A DNA stretch of 10,352 nucleotides. It comes from Burkholderiaceae bacterium. GTDB lineage: Bacteria > Pseudomonadota > Gammaproteobacteria > Burkholderiales > Burkholderiaceae. The notes beneath the pieces are model-generated. The model had not been told where the DNA came from. It saw only the letters and a list, made by a program, of their open reading frames with translations, and did not search any database. The position numbers and the translations under genes were made by a program. The DNA lies in the NCBI GenBank assembly GCA_030151165.1, contig JASLEM010000496.1, forward strand, positions 1 through 10,352. The letters are read 5' to 3'. This document shows positions 1 to 5,796 of the stretch, piece after piece; position 1 is the stretch's first letter, and every line of letters starts with the position of its first letter.

Positions 1-1128
1 ATCGTGATCCACGGCGGCCTGAGCTCGGTGCGCAGCGGGTTCGAGGCGGCGCTGGACACGACGGCGAGGGCGGCCGCCAAGGCCGTCGAGGCGGAGGACG
101 GGACGATGCGGCGCGACGCGGGCCTCGTGTCGCGCGTCGCCGGCGGCACGTTCATCGACACCCGCGTCGCCGCGCATGCCGACGCGCTCGAGATGGACGG
201 CGCCCCGTCCGCGAGCCGCCCGATGCCGGCGCACCTGCGCGAGGCCGCCTCGCGCGCGGCGATGGCCGCGGCGGCCGCCGCGTTCGACAATGCCGCGCGG
301 CCGGAGCCGCCGCCCGCGCCGCCGTCCGGGGCCTGGCCGGGCCTGCCGACGCTCGACGAACGCGCCACCTGGCGCTTCGAGCACGATACGTTCCTGGGTA
401 TCGAACGCAACGTCGCGCACCTCGTCGCGGCCGTGCGCCAGCAGTGCATCGCCGAGGCCCCCGTCGGCGCCACGCGCCACATCGTGCTGGTCGCGCATGC
501 GCGCGGCGGCAACGTCGCGCGCTTCGCGCTGCCCGAATTGCGCAAGCGCTTCGGCCGCCTCGGCTGGACGTTCGCGGCCGTGACGCTTGGCAGCCCGCAC
601 CTGGGCACGCAGGTGTTCGAACGCGTCGGCCATCGCTGGCACGGCCTCGCGGCGGCGGCCGGCGGGCTGCGCCATCTCGGCGCGCCGTGGATGAACCGCG
701 AGCAGCTCGCCGAGCTCGTCGACCTCGAGCGCGGCCTCGCCTACGACGTCCCCGCCGGCTTCCACGACGTCGAGCCCGCCGGCGTGCTGCGCCTGATGCG
801 CGGCCGGCCCGCCACCGAGCTGCCGCCGGGCATGTGGCTCGTCGGCTCGCAGTGGGGCCCGGGCTCGTGCCTCGACGCGCGCGCGTGGGACTGGCTGTTC
901 GAGGACGCGATGGGCGCCGAGGACGACGGCGACGGCCTCGTGCAGCGCCACTCCGCGCTCGGCGGCCGCTCGAACGCGTCGACGCCGCCGGCCTCGTCGA
1001 CCGCGCCGTGCCCGCTGCAGTTCGACGCGTCCCCGGCCTTCCACACGCACTACCTGCTGCACGAGTCGACGCGCGCCCAGATCGCGCGGATGCTGGCGCA
1101 GGCGCTGCGAGCCGAGGCCGCGCGGTGA
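1..1128 (+). CDS. Alpha/beta-hydrolase (PGAP1/lipase-like), 5'-truncated by window edge, nucleophile Ser replaced by Ala
   Basis: The reading frame is open from base 1 (ATC GTG ATC CAC GGC GGC), so the true start probably lies upstream; the GTG at 4 is inside a conserved strand. Visible alpha/beta-hydrolase signs are the N-terminal oxyanion-hole type IVIHGG, the elbow region VLVAHARGGNVARF (nt 484-525), the following TLGSPHLGT strand, an acidic DGDGLVQRHS region suited to the catalytic acid, and a late FHTHYLLHES segment that could hold the catalytic His. In this family the elbow is normally AHSRGG or GHSMGG; here the Ser codon is replaced by GCG (Ala) at 499-501. That predicts loss of ordinary Ser-hydrolase chemistry, unless another residue serves. 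An Ala/Pro-rich segment (roughly nt 260-345) separates the first strand from the core. The stop overlaps the next gene's GTG start, so the two are probably cotranslated. Fold assignment is fairly sure; substrate is unknown. Confidence 0.75.
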   Translation: MVIHGGLSSVRSGFEAALDTTARAAAKAVEAEDGTMRRDAGLVSRVAGGTFIDTRVAAHADALEMDGAPSASRPMPAHLREAASRAAMAAAAAAFDNAARPEPPPAPPSGAWPGLPTLDERATWRFEHDTFLGIERNVAHLVAAVRQQCIAEAPVGATRHIVLVAHARGGNVARFALPELRKRFGRLGWTFAAVTLGSPHLGTQVFERVGHRWHGLAAAAGGLRHLGAPWMNREQLAELVDLERGLAYDVPAGFHDVEPAGVLRLMRGRPATELPPGMWLVGSQWGPGSCLDARAWDWLFEDAMGAEDDGDGLVQRHSALGGRSNASTPPASSTAPCPLQFDASPAFHTHYLLHESTRAQIARMLAQALRAEAAR

Positions 1129-1598
1129 GCGCGGTGCCCGTCGTCGCGCGCCGCTTCGTCGTGCTCGCCGGCCTCGTCGGCGCGACGGGCGACATCGTCT
1201 ACGCGATCGTCTACTACGGCTGGCGCGGCGTGCCGGCGCTGAAGATCCTGCAGTCGATCGCCAGCGGCCTGCTGGGCAAGCCCGCGTTCGACGGCGGGTT
1301 CCCGGTCGCGATGCTGGGGCTCGCGCTGCATGTCGCGATCCTCGTCGTCGCCGCGGCGATCTTCCTCGAGGCGAGCCGGCGCGTGCCGTGGATGCGCAGG
1401 CACGCGGTGGGCGCCGGCCTGCTGTTCGGGCTGGGCATCTACGGGTTCATGAATTTCGTGGTGCTGCCGCTGTCGGCGTATCCGTTCCCGATGCGCTTCA
1501 CGCTGCTGACGACCGTGACGGGGCTGCTGTCGCACCTGTTCCTCGTCGGCGTGCCGATCTCGCTGCTGACGCGCAAGGCGATGCCGCCAGGCGCTTGA
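1125..1598 (+). CDS. Four-helix inner-membrane protein, YagU/DUF1440-like
   Basis: The start chosen is the GTG at 1125, which overlaps the hydrolase stop by 4 bp (GTGA) and has a GAGG Shine-Dalgarno at 1114-1117, 7 nt upstream. The 157-residue product has four hydrophobic segments at about 11-31, 60-81, 96-115 and 127-147, with little outside them. The segment ILQSIASGLLGKPAFDGG between helices 1 and 2, and MNFVVLPLSAYP after helix 3, resemble the small uncharacterised membrane proteins annotated as YagU or DUF1440 family. This is recognition from memory, not a search. No catalytic residues are evident and no function is known to me. The coupled hydrolase upstream suggests the two act together or are at least co-expressed. 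A much longer reading in the same frame starting at 444 is an overlap artefact, because its first 227 residues are Arg-rich shadow of the hydrolase. Confidence 0.8.
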   Translation: MSAVPVVARRFVVLAGLVGATGDIVYAIVYYGWRGVPALKILQSIASGLLGKPAFDGGFPVAMLGLALHVAILVVAAAIFLEASRRVPWMRRHAVGAGLLFGLGIYGFMNFVVLPLSAYPFPMRFTLLTTVTGLLSHLFLVGVPISLLTRKAMPPGA

Positions 1599-1612
1599 CG
1601 AGGAAGTTAGTC

Positions 1613-1631
1613 CGTCGTCGGGTGAACGACG
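1613..1631. terminator. Weak hairpin between convergent genes
   Basis: CGTCGT (1613-1618) pairs with ACGACG (1626-1631) around a 7-nt loop. It sits in the 36-bp gap between the convergent ends of the membrane-protein gene and the MNIO-partner gene, so it could serve as a shared terminator. There is no T-tract on either side, and a 6-bp stem can arise by chance in DNA this GC-rich. Confidence 0.3.
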
Positions 1632-1634
1632 TCT

Positions 1635-2096
1635 TCAGGCCGCGAACTGCTGCTCGGCCTCGAAGCGGCTTTCGACGAGCGCGGCGGCGATGACGGCCGA
1701 CTCCTCGCGCAGCGCCTGCTCGAGCCCGGGCACGGCTGGCCAGCCGTCGTGCAGGTGCTCGGCGAGCCAGTGGCAGAAGCGCTCGGCCTCGATGTAGAAG
1801 TGCACGTTGCCTTCGGGATACGCGGCCCAGTAGTCGGACGCGATGTCGCGCAGCGCCGGCCCGAGCGCGCGGCAGGTGCGCGGCAGGTTCAGCGCGAGCG
1901 GGGCGAGGCGGTTCGCGCGGTAGACGATGCACGCGCATTCCATGCCCTTGTCGGCCGCCATGGTGGCCAGACGCGCCGTTTCGCGCGGCGTCAGCGTGTA
2001 GCGCGCCGCGAGCGTGGCCGCGTCGCGGCGCACCGCGTTGCACAGCGCGGGCGAGGCGGTGAGGTCGGCCAGCGCCTGCTGGAAGTCAGCAAGCAT
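1635..2096 (-). CDS. MNIO (DUF692) partner-like protein, putative substrate-recognition subunit
   Basis: The product has 153 residues. The start is ATG at 2096 with a strong GGAGG 6 nt upstream, and it lies 11 bp inside the end of the DUF692 gene, so translation is probably coupled. The N-terminal half is helical (LADFQQALADLTASPALCNA), followed by an R-Y-L-T-P-R-E type turn, then IVYRANRLAPL, LPRTC and a Y-W-A-A-Y-P segment. This layout, with short helix-rich N-terminus, YRANRL and LPxTC signatures, matches from memory the small proteins found next to DUF692 enzymes, which play the role MbnC plays for MbnB: binding the peptide substrate and forming a complex with the oxidase. It has five cysteines (19, 54, 56, 75, 108), two of them in a C-A-C pair. 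No signal peptide or membrane segment is visible, so it is cytoplasmic. The role rests on gene context and resemblance, not on a demonstrated domain hit. Confidence 0.75.
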   Translation of the reverse strand: MLADFQQALADLTASPALCNAVRRDAATLAARYTLTPRETARLATMAADKGMECACIVYRANRLAPLALNLPRTCRALGPALRDIASDYWAAYPEGNVHFYIEAERFCHWLAEHLHDGWPAVPGLEQALREESAVIAAALVESRFEAEQQFAA

Positions 2097-3066
2097 GGTG
2101 GGCCTCCGCCGGTTGCGGCGCGCGCCGTGGCGCGTCGCCGTGCGTCGCCGGGCGCGACGGCTGCGGGATGCGCGGCCGGACGCGGCACCGCGCGGCCAGC
2201 TCGTGCATGCGCTCGAGTTCGGCGACCACGCCGGCCGCGCCCATGCGCTCGTAGTACGTCTCCTGGAACTCGAAGGTGATCGCGCGCAGGTGGCGAAAGC
2301 GCGGCGCGTGCGCGAACGCCATCTCCCAGACCTCGGGCGGCGTGAAGCCGGAGTGGCTGTCCATGTAGAAGCCGGCGAAGTCGTCGCCGCCCGCGAGGTG
2401 GATCTCTTCGACGGCGTCGGGGTCGATCTCGTCGAGGTACGCTGCCATCGTCATGCCGCCGTTGCGCTCGCCGACGTACAGGTTGTGGAGGTCGAGCAGC
2501 GTGCCGCAGAGCCCCGCGGCGTGCAGCCGGTTGAGGAAGGCCGGCTCGCTCATGTCCATGTCGGGCACAGGCGTGAAGAAGGCGCCGTTCTCGAGCAGCA
2601 GCGGGCAGCCGAGCCGCGCCTGCAGGCGGCGCAGCTTGCGGGCGACGATGTCGAAGGCCTCGTCGTCGTAGACCACCGGCAGCCCGAGCCCCGCCTGCGC
2701 GTTGGGCACGCTGCCCTTGGGCGTCAGGAACACGCTGAGGTGCTCGCTGAACCAGCGGAAGCCGCCGAGCTCCTGCGACATCGCGGCGATGGCGTCGACG
2801 AAGACCTCGTCGAGCGGCATCGCGCTCGGCAGCGACAGCCCGATGCCGTGCGCCGCCAGCACGCGGCCCTGCGCCAGGCGCTTCGCCTCGGCCAGCGCAC
2901 CCAGCGCGCGGTGGAAGCGCCGGCCATCCGGAGCGCTCGCGCCGAAGTCGAACCAGAGCCGGTCGGGCATCACGGCGACGTATTCGACGAGCGAGCTTGC
3001 CTTCGCGATCACGTCTGGCGACGCGGGGTTGTACAGCAGGCCGACGGCCGGGCGCGTGTCGTTCAT
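2086..3066 (-). CDS. DUF692 family multinuclear non-heme iron oxidase (MNIO, MbnB/TglH-like)
   Basis: The 326-residue product is a TIM-barrel-type DUF692 enzyme. Members of this family bind two or three irons and oxidise Cys, Asp or Asn side chains in peptides or proteins (MbnB, TglH, ChrH, bufferin enzymes). From the ATG at 3066, motifs in family order are AHGIGLSL (His73), SEHLSV (Glu108, His109), LLLENG (Glu159), LLDLHNLYV (Asp192, His194, Asn195), EIHLAGG (Glu221, His223), DSHSGFTPPEVW (Asp236, His238) and ITFEFQ (Glu266). The expected metal-ligand set therefore looks complete and the enzyme should be active. An upstream in-frame GTG at 3102 would add 12 residues, but the ATG has AGGA 8 nt before it. 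The C-terminal ~35 residues form a Pro/Arg/His-rich tail ending HHAC, outside the barrel. The gene lies 124 bp after a 90-aa ORF and overlaps the partner gene by 11 bp. Family is certain; substrate and product are unknown. Confidence 0.93.
   Translation of the reverse strand: MNDTRPAVGLLYNPASPDVIAKASSLVEYVAVMPDRLWFDFGASAPDGRRFHRALGALAEAKRLAQGRVLAAHGIGLSLPSAMPLDEVFVDAIAAMSQELGGFRWFSEHLSVFLTPKGSVPNAQAGLGLPVVYDDEAFDIVARKLRRLQARLGCPLLLENGAFFTPVPDMDMSEPAFLNRLHAAGLCGTLLDLHNLYVGERNGGMTMAAYLDEIDPDAVEEIHLAGGDDFAGFYMDSHSGFTPPEVWEMAFAHAPRFRHLRAITFEFQETYYERMGAAGVVAELERMHELAARCRVRPRIPQPSRPATHGDAPRRAPQPAEAHHAC
2103..2107 (-). promoter_or_regulatory. Shine-Dalgarno for the MNIO partner gene, inside the DUF692 gene
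   Basis: CCTCC on the + strand reads GGAGG on the - strand and lies 6 nt before the ATG at 2096. It is the clearest ribosome binding site in the window. It sits within the last codons of the DUF692 gene and supports both the chosen start and translational coupling. Confidence 0.7.
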
Positions 3067-3074
3067 GGCGATGA

Positions 3075-3078
3075 TCCT
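3075..3078 (-). promoter_or_regulatory. Shine-Dalgarno deciding the DUF692 start
   Basis: TCCT on the + strand reads AGGA on the - strand, 8 nt upstream of the ATG at 3066. The competing GTG at 3102 has no comparable site, which favours the shorter protein. Confidence 0.5.
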
Positions 3079-3159
3079 GGAGATCGGGACAAGGGTGGGC
3101 ACGAGCGTGCCGTTCGCGGGGCAGACAGTCGCGTGAGCACCGTGCCCGGCACGCCCGTG

Positions 3160-3179
3160 GCCCGACCGGGAAGTCGGGC
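3160..3179 (-). promoter_or_regulatory. Intercistronic hairpin between the 90-aa gene and the DUF692 gene
   Basis: GCCCGAC (3160-3166) and GTCGGGC (3173-3179) form a perfect 7-bp stem with a 6-nt loop. In the direction of the MNIO operon it begins 11 nt after the stop of the 90-aa gene. There is no U-tract, so it is not a classical intrinsic terminator. It could slow decay or partly stop transcription, giving more of the first gene product than of the enzymes, as is common for precursor genes. A second weaker 5-bp stem (3141-3145 with 3149-3153) follows it. Confidence 0.5.
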
Positions 3180-3190
3180 GAGGCGCGTCC

Positions 3191-3463
3191 TCAGCGGAGG
3201 CCGCCTTCGACGCGATCGAGGTTGACGCGGATGACGTCGGCGAAGGTGTCCTCGACGACGACGCTGATGCGGCCCGACATGCAGTTGCAGCCGGTCAGCC
3301 GGTTGATGAGCGCGTAGATGTCGTTGCTGACGCGCAGGAAGTCCGCCTGCGTGCAGTGCAGCGGGACGCGGCAGGCGAGCACGGGGCCTTGTTCGCCGTG
3401 CGACAGCTTCAGCGTGGCGTGGCGTTCCTGTTCGAGCGAGGCGAGGGTGTCGGTGTTGGACAT
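3191..3463 (-). CDS. 90-aa Cys-containing protein, first gene of MNIO operon, candidate MNIO substrate
   Basis: The ATG at 3463 is preceded by AGGGAAG with a 9-nt gap. The product has no signal peptide and no membrane helix. Likely secondary structure is a short helix (7-16), two strands (17-22, 27-34), an amphipathic helix (39-57), a turn holding the Cys pair G-C-N-C-M-S-G (58-64), and two strands (65-71, 74-82). Cysteines are at 31, 37, 59 and 61. The gene sits where precursor genes sit in MNIO systems, just before the DUF692 gene and separated from it by a hairpin. Against a classical precursor, it looks like a small folded domain, and the C-x-C pair is internal rather than in a C-terminal tail. 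It may be a whole-protein substrate (as bufferins are), a second partner or a metal-binding protein. I do not recognise a named family. The ORF is likely real because of its start site, balanced composition and operon position. Confidence 0.75.
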   Translation of the reverse strand: MSNTDTLASLEQERHATLKLSHGEQGPVLACRVPLHCTQADFLRVSNDIYALINRLTGCNCMSGRISVVVEDTFADVIRVNLDRVEGGLR

Positions 3464-3484
3464 GGTGGTCTTCTTCCCTGGAGT

Positions 3485-3503
3485 GGTTGCGTAATCGGCA
3501 ACC
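3485..3503 (-). promoter_or_regulatory. Hairpin in leader of the MNIO operon
   Basis: GGTTGC (3485-3490) pairs with GCAACC (3498-3503) around a 7-nt loop. It ends about 21 nt before the ATG of the 90-aa gene, just upstream of its ribosome binding site. It could be an operator or a leader stem; the stem is short and chance formation is possible. Confidence 0.3.
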
Positions 3504-3582
3504 GGGGCTTCCGGAAGAAGCGCCGCGCTGGATACGGTATGGCGTATGCGCGGCCCGTGCGTCGCGGTTGCCTCCTTCGACG

Positions 3583-3664
3583 CCGTGCCGACACGGTAGG
3601 CCTCGCGCCCCGCGTTTGGAAGCGGGCTCCCCTACCGTGTTGTAGGGGTCACCTGAAGTAGGGA
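3583..3664. promoter_or_regulatory. Cluster of overlapping, mutually exclusive inverted repeats
   Basis: Four segments can pair in series. Segment A is CCGTG (3583-3587), B is ACACGGTAGG (3591-3600), C is CCCCTACCGTGT (3629-3640) and D is GTAGGGG (3642-3648). A pairs with part of B (5 bp), B pairs with C as a perfect 10-bp stem (3591-3600 with 3631-3640), and C pairs with D as a perfect 7-bp stem with a 6-nt loop (3629-3635 with 3642-3648). An inner stem CCCGC/GCGGG (3609-3613 with 3622-3626) would nest inside B:C. Another GTAGGG lies at 3658-3663. The arrangement could be a dimeric operator set or an attenuator-like leader. Which strand uses it cannot be told from sequence. Confidence 0.5.
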
Positions 3665-3805
3665 TGGGGCGCCCGCGACGAGTTCGCGCGCGACGTCGAG
3701 CGCGACAGGAATCCCTCAAGTTCCGCCGCGTCCGGCCGACAACCCTCGACGGGCCGGCGCTTTCCGAGGCGCCCGTCCGCTCGTGTCCCACAGTGCCTGC
3801 GCCCC

Positions 3806-5737
3806 ATGAATCCTTCCTCGTCCTCCAACGCCTCGCTCGCGCGACGCGTCTCGATCATCGGCAGCCTCGGCCTCGCCGCCGTGCTGCTCTGCCTCAGCCT
3901 GTTCATGTCCGTCGACCTGACCGGCCGCGAGCGCCAGCGCATCGCGGCGTGGGTCGGCGAGAAGGCGCAGTCGCTCGCCGACAGCGCCGACGCGCTCGAC
4001 ACGACCTCGCGCGTGCTGGTCGACCGCTTCTACACGAGCTTCGCGAGCAGCTTCGCGCCCGACTTCGCGCTCGACAAGGCCGACGGCACGCTGACGAACC
4101 ACGGCGAGAAGGTCAACGGCAACTTCACGCAGGTCGACGCGTTCGCGCAGAGCTCGGGCGGCGTCGCCACCGTGTTCGCGCGCAAGGGCGACGACTTCGA
4201 GCGCGTCACCACGTCGCTGAAGAACGAGAAGGGCGAGCGCGCGATGGGCACGCTGCTCGATCGCAAGCATCCGGCCTACGCGAAGATCCTCGCGGGCCAG
4301 ACCTACGTCGGGCGTGCCGTGCTGTTCGGCAAGCCGTACATGACGCGCTACGAGCCGATCCGCGAAGGCGGCGACATCATCGGCATCCTGTTCATCGGCT
4401 TCGACCTGACCTCGTTCCAGGCCTCGCTCGAGAAGCTCGCCGCCGACACCCGCTTCTTCGAGACCGGCGGCCTCTACGTCATCGACCCGAAGAAGGCACC
4501 CGCCGACGCGATCTTCGTCGTGCATCCGACGGCCAAGAGCCGCAAGGTGCTCGACGCCTTCCCCGACGCCGCCGCGTTCCTGGACGCGCTCGACAAGGCC
4601 GGCGAGGGCGCGTTCCCCGACGCGATGCCGCTGCTGCGCACCGGCGCGAAGGATTCGTTCGCCGTGCTGCGCAAGAGCAGGTCGACCGGCTGGTGGGTCG
4701 TGGCCGAGGTCTCCGAGCACGAGGCGATGCATGCGCACTGGATGACGCTCGAGAAGATCTGGACGATGATGGCCCTGACCGCGCTCGCGCTCGGCGTGGG
4801 CCTGCAATGGATGATCCGGCGCTGGGTCTCGCGGCCGCTGCGCGAACTGAGCGAGGCCGTGACCAGCATCGGCGGCGGCGACATGACGCGCTCGTTCCGC
4901 AGCACCGCGAACGACGAGATCGGCCGGCTGATGCGCGACGTCGACACGATGCGCGCCCGCCTGCACGACGTGCTGCTGCAGGTGCGCCGCTCGGCCGAGT
5001 CGGTCGCCACCGGCAGCACCGAGATCGCGACCGGCAACGCCGACCTCAGCCAGCGCACCGAGGAGCAGGCGGCCAACCTGCAGCAGACCGCGGCGGCGAT
5101 GGTGCAGCTGACCACGACGATCACGCAGAACTCCGAGAACGCGCAGCTCGCCACGAGGATCGCCGACGGCGCGCGCGACGCGGCCGGCAAGGGCGGCGCG
5201 GTGGTAGGCCAGGTCGTCGCGACGATGCAGGACATCTCGTCGAGCAGCAAGCAGATCGGCGCCATCATCGGCGTGATCGACGGCATCGCGTTCCAGACCA
5301 ACATCCTCGCGCTGAACGCCGCGGTGGAAGCCGCGCGCGCCGGAGAGCAGGGTCGCGGCTTCGCGGTCGTCGCCGGCGAGGTGCGGCTGCTGGCGCAGCG
5401 CTCGGCCGAGGCGGCCAAGGAGATCAAGGGGCTGGTCGGCGCGAGCGTCGAGCGGGTCGAGCAGGGCACGCGGCTCGTCGACGACGCCGGCCGCTCGATG
5501 GAGGACATCGTCGCGCAGGTCGGCCGGGTCGGCGGGCTGATCGCCGAGATCAGCGTCGCGGGCGGCGAGCAGACGCGCGAGATCGCGCAGGTCGGCACCG
5601 CGGTGCACAGCCTCGACGCGGTCACGCAGCAGAACGCGGCGCTGGTCGAGCAGAGCGCCGCCGCCGCCGACAGCCTGCGCCAACAGGCGATGCGCCTGGT
5701 CGACGCCGCGGCCGTCTTCAAGCTCGGGCAGGACTGA
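3806..5737 (+). CDS. Methyl-accepting chemotaxis protein with periplasmic Cache domain
   Basis: The 643-residue product has standard receptor architecture. A short cytoplasmic N-terminus leads to a first membrane helix (about 15-36), then a periplasmic sensor of about 280 residues. A Cache_3/Cache_2-like segment is recognisable around 143-202 ([29 protein letters not shown], then [11 protein letters not shown]). The second membrane helix is at about 318-338, a HAMP domain at 339-391, and a long signalling coiled coil follows. The conserved hairpin tip that contacts CheA and CheW is at about 491-525 ([20 protein letters not shown]). The protein ends FKLGQD, with no NWETF-type CheR/CheB tether. 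The ligand is unknown; Cache_3/2 receptors often sense small organic acids. The ATG at 3806 has no clear Shine-Dalgarno, so the exact start is less certain. It is divergent from the MNIO operon, and any functional link is unproven. Confidence 0.95.
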   Translation: MNPSSSSNASLARRVSIIGSLGLAAVLLCLSLFMSVDLTGRERQRIAAWVGEKAQSLADSADALDTTSRVLVDRFYTSFASSFAPDFALDKADGTLTNHGEKVNGNFTQVDAFAQSSGGVATVFARKGDDFERVTTSLKNEKGERAMGTLLDRKHPAYAKILAGQTYVGRAVLFGKPYMTRYEPIREGGDIIGILFIGFDLTSFQASLEKLAADTRFFETGGLYVIDPKKAPADAIFVVHPTAKSRKVLDAFPDAAAFLDALDKAGEGAFPDAMPLLRTGAKDSFAVLRKSRSTGWWVVAEVSEHEAMHAHWMTLEKIWTMMALTALALGVGLQWMIRRWVSRPLRELSEAVTSIGGGDMTRSFRSTANDEIGRLMRDVDTMRARLHDVLLQVRRSAESVATGSTEIATGNADLSQRTEEQAANLQQTAAAMVQLTTTITQNSENAQLATRIADGARDAAGKGGAVVGQVVATMQDISSSSKQIGAIIGVIDGIAFQTNILALNAAVEAARAGEQGRGFAVVAGEVRLLAQRSAEAAKEIKGLVGASVERVEQGTRLVDDAGRSMEDIVAQVGRVGGLIAEISVAGGEQTREIAQVGTAVHSLDAVTQQNAALVEQSAAAADSLRQQAMRLVDAAAVFKLGQD

Positions 5738-5741
5738 GTCG

Positions 5742-5758
5742 GCCCGGCGGCGCCGGGC
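5742..5758 (+). terminator. Hairpin after the chemoreceptor gene
   Basis: GCCCGGC (5742-5748) and GCCGGGC (5752-5758) form a 7-bp all-GC stem with a 3-nt loop, 5 nt after the stop at 5737. No T-tract follows, so termination may depend on Rho or be inefficient. Confidence 0.45.
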
Positions 5759-5773
5759 AGGCGCCTCGCCTCA

Positions 5774-5788
5774 GGCCGCGTGGCGGCC
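5774..5788 (-). terminator. Hairpin after the scpA operon
   Basis: GGCCGC (5774-5779) and GCGGCC (5783-5788) form a 6-bp stem with a 3-nt loop, 8 nt downstream of the - strand stop at 5797. Together with the hairpin at 5742-5758 it separates the convergent units. There is no T-tract. Confidence 0.4.
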
Positions 5789-5796
5789 GGATCGCC

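Larger units (their letters stand above)
3464..3805. other. Divergent intergenic region between MNIO operon and chemoreceptor gene
   Basis: These 342 bases hold no convincing gene. Readings through them are Arg-rich or lack ribosome binding sites. The region must carry the promoters of both divergent units, but I find no good -35/-10 pair on either strand. It does contain several inverted repeats (listed separately), a nearly palindromic ATACGGTAT at 3532-3540, and a GTAGGG motif repeated at 3642-3647 and 3658-3663. Confidence 0.6.

Noticed and set aside
3067..3102. The longer DUF692 start (GTG at 3102)
   Set aside because: It lacks a ribosome binding site and adds VPTLVPISRIIA before the natural family N-terminus; ATG at 3066 has AGGA at a proper distance.
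2014..3225. A 403-codon + strand frame antisense to the MNIO operon
   Set aside because: Arg/Val/Glu-rich mirror sequence without motifs; the opposite strand has the complete DUF692 signature set.
3543..3576. A - strand GCAACC followed 15 bases later by CGCATA, resembling an ECF sigma promoter of the kind that controls some bufferin operons
   Set aside because: The match to GTAACC/CGAA-type elements is partial and the spacing is loose; in GC-rich DNA this is not enough to call a promoter.
3063..3791. A 242-codon - strand frame spanning the intergenic region and the 90-aa gene, considered as an alternative first operon gene
   Set aside because: It is in a different frame from the 90-aa ORF, very Arg-rich, has no ribosome binding site, and includes the repeat cluster.
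3716..5683. A 655-codon open frame antisense to the chemoreceptor
   Set aside because: Composition is Arg, Ala, Leu, His and Asp repeats mirroring the receptor codons. No motif is recognisable, and the receptor frame is unmistakable.
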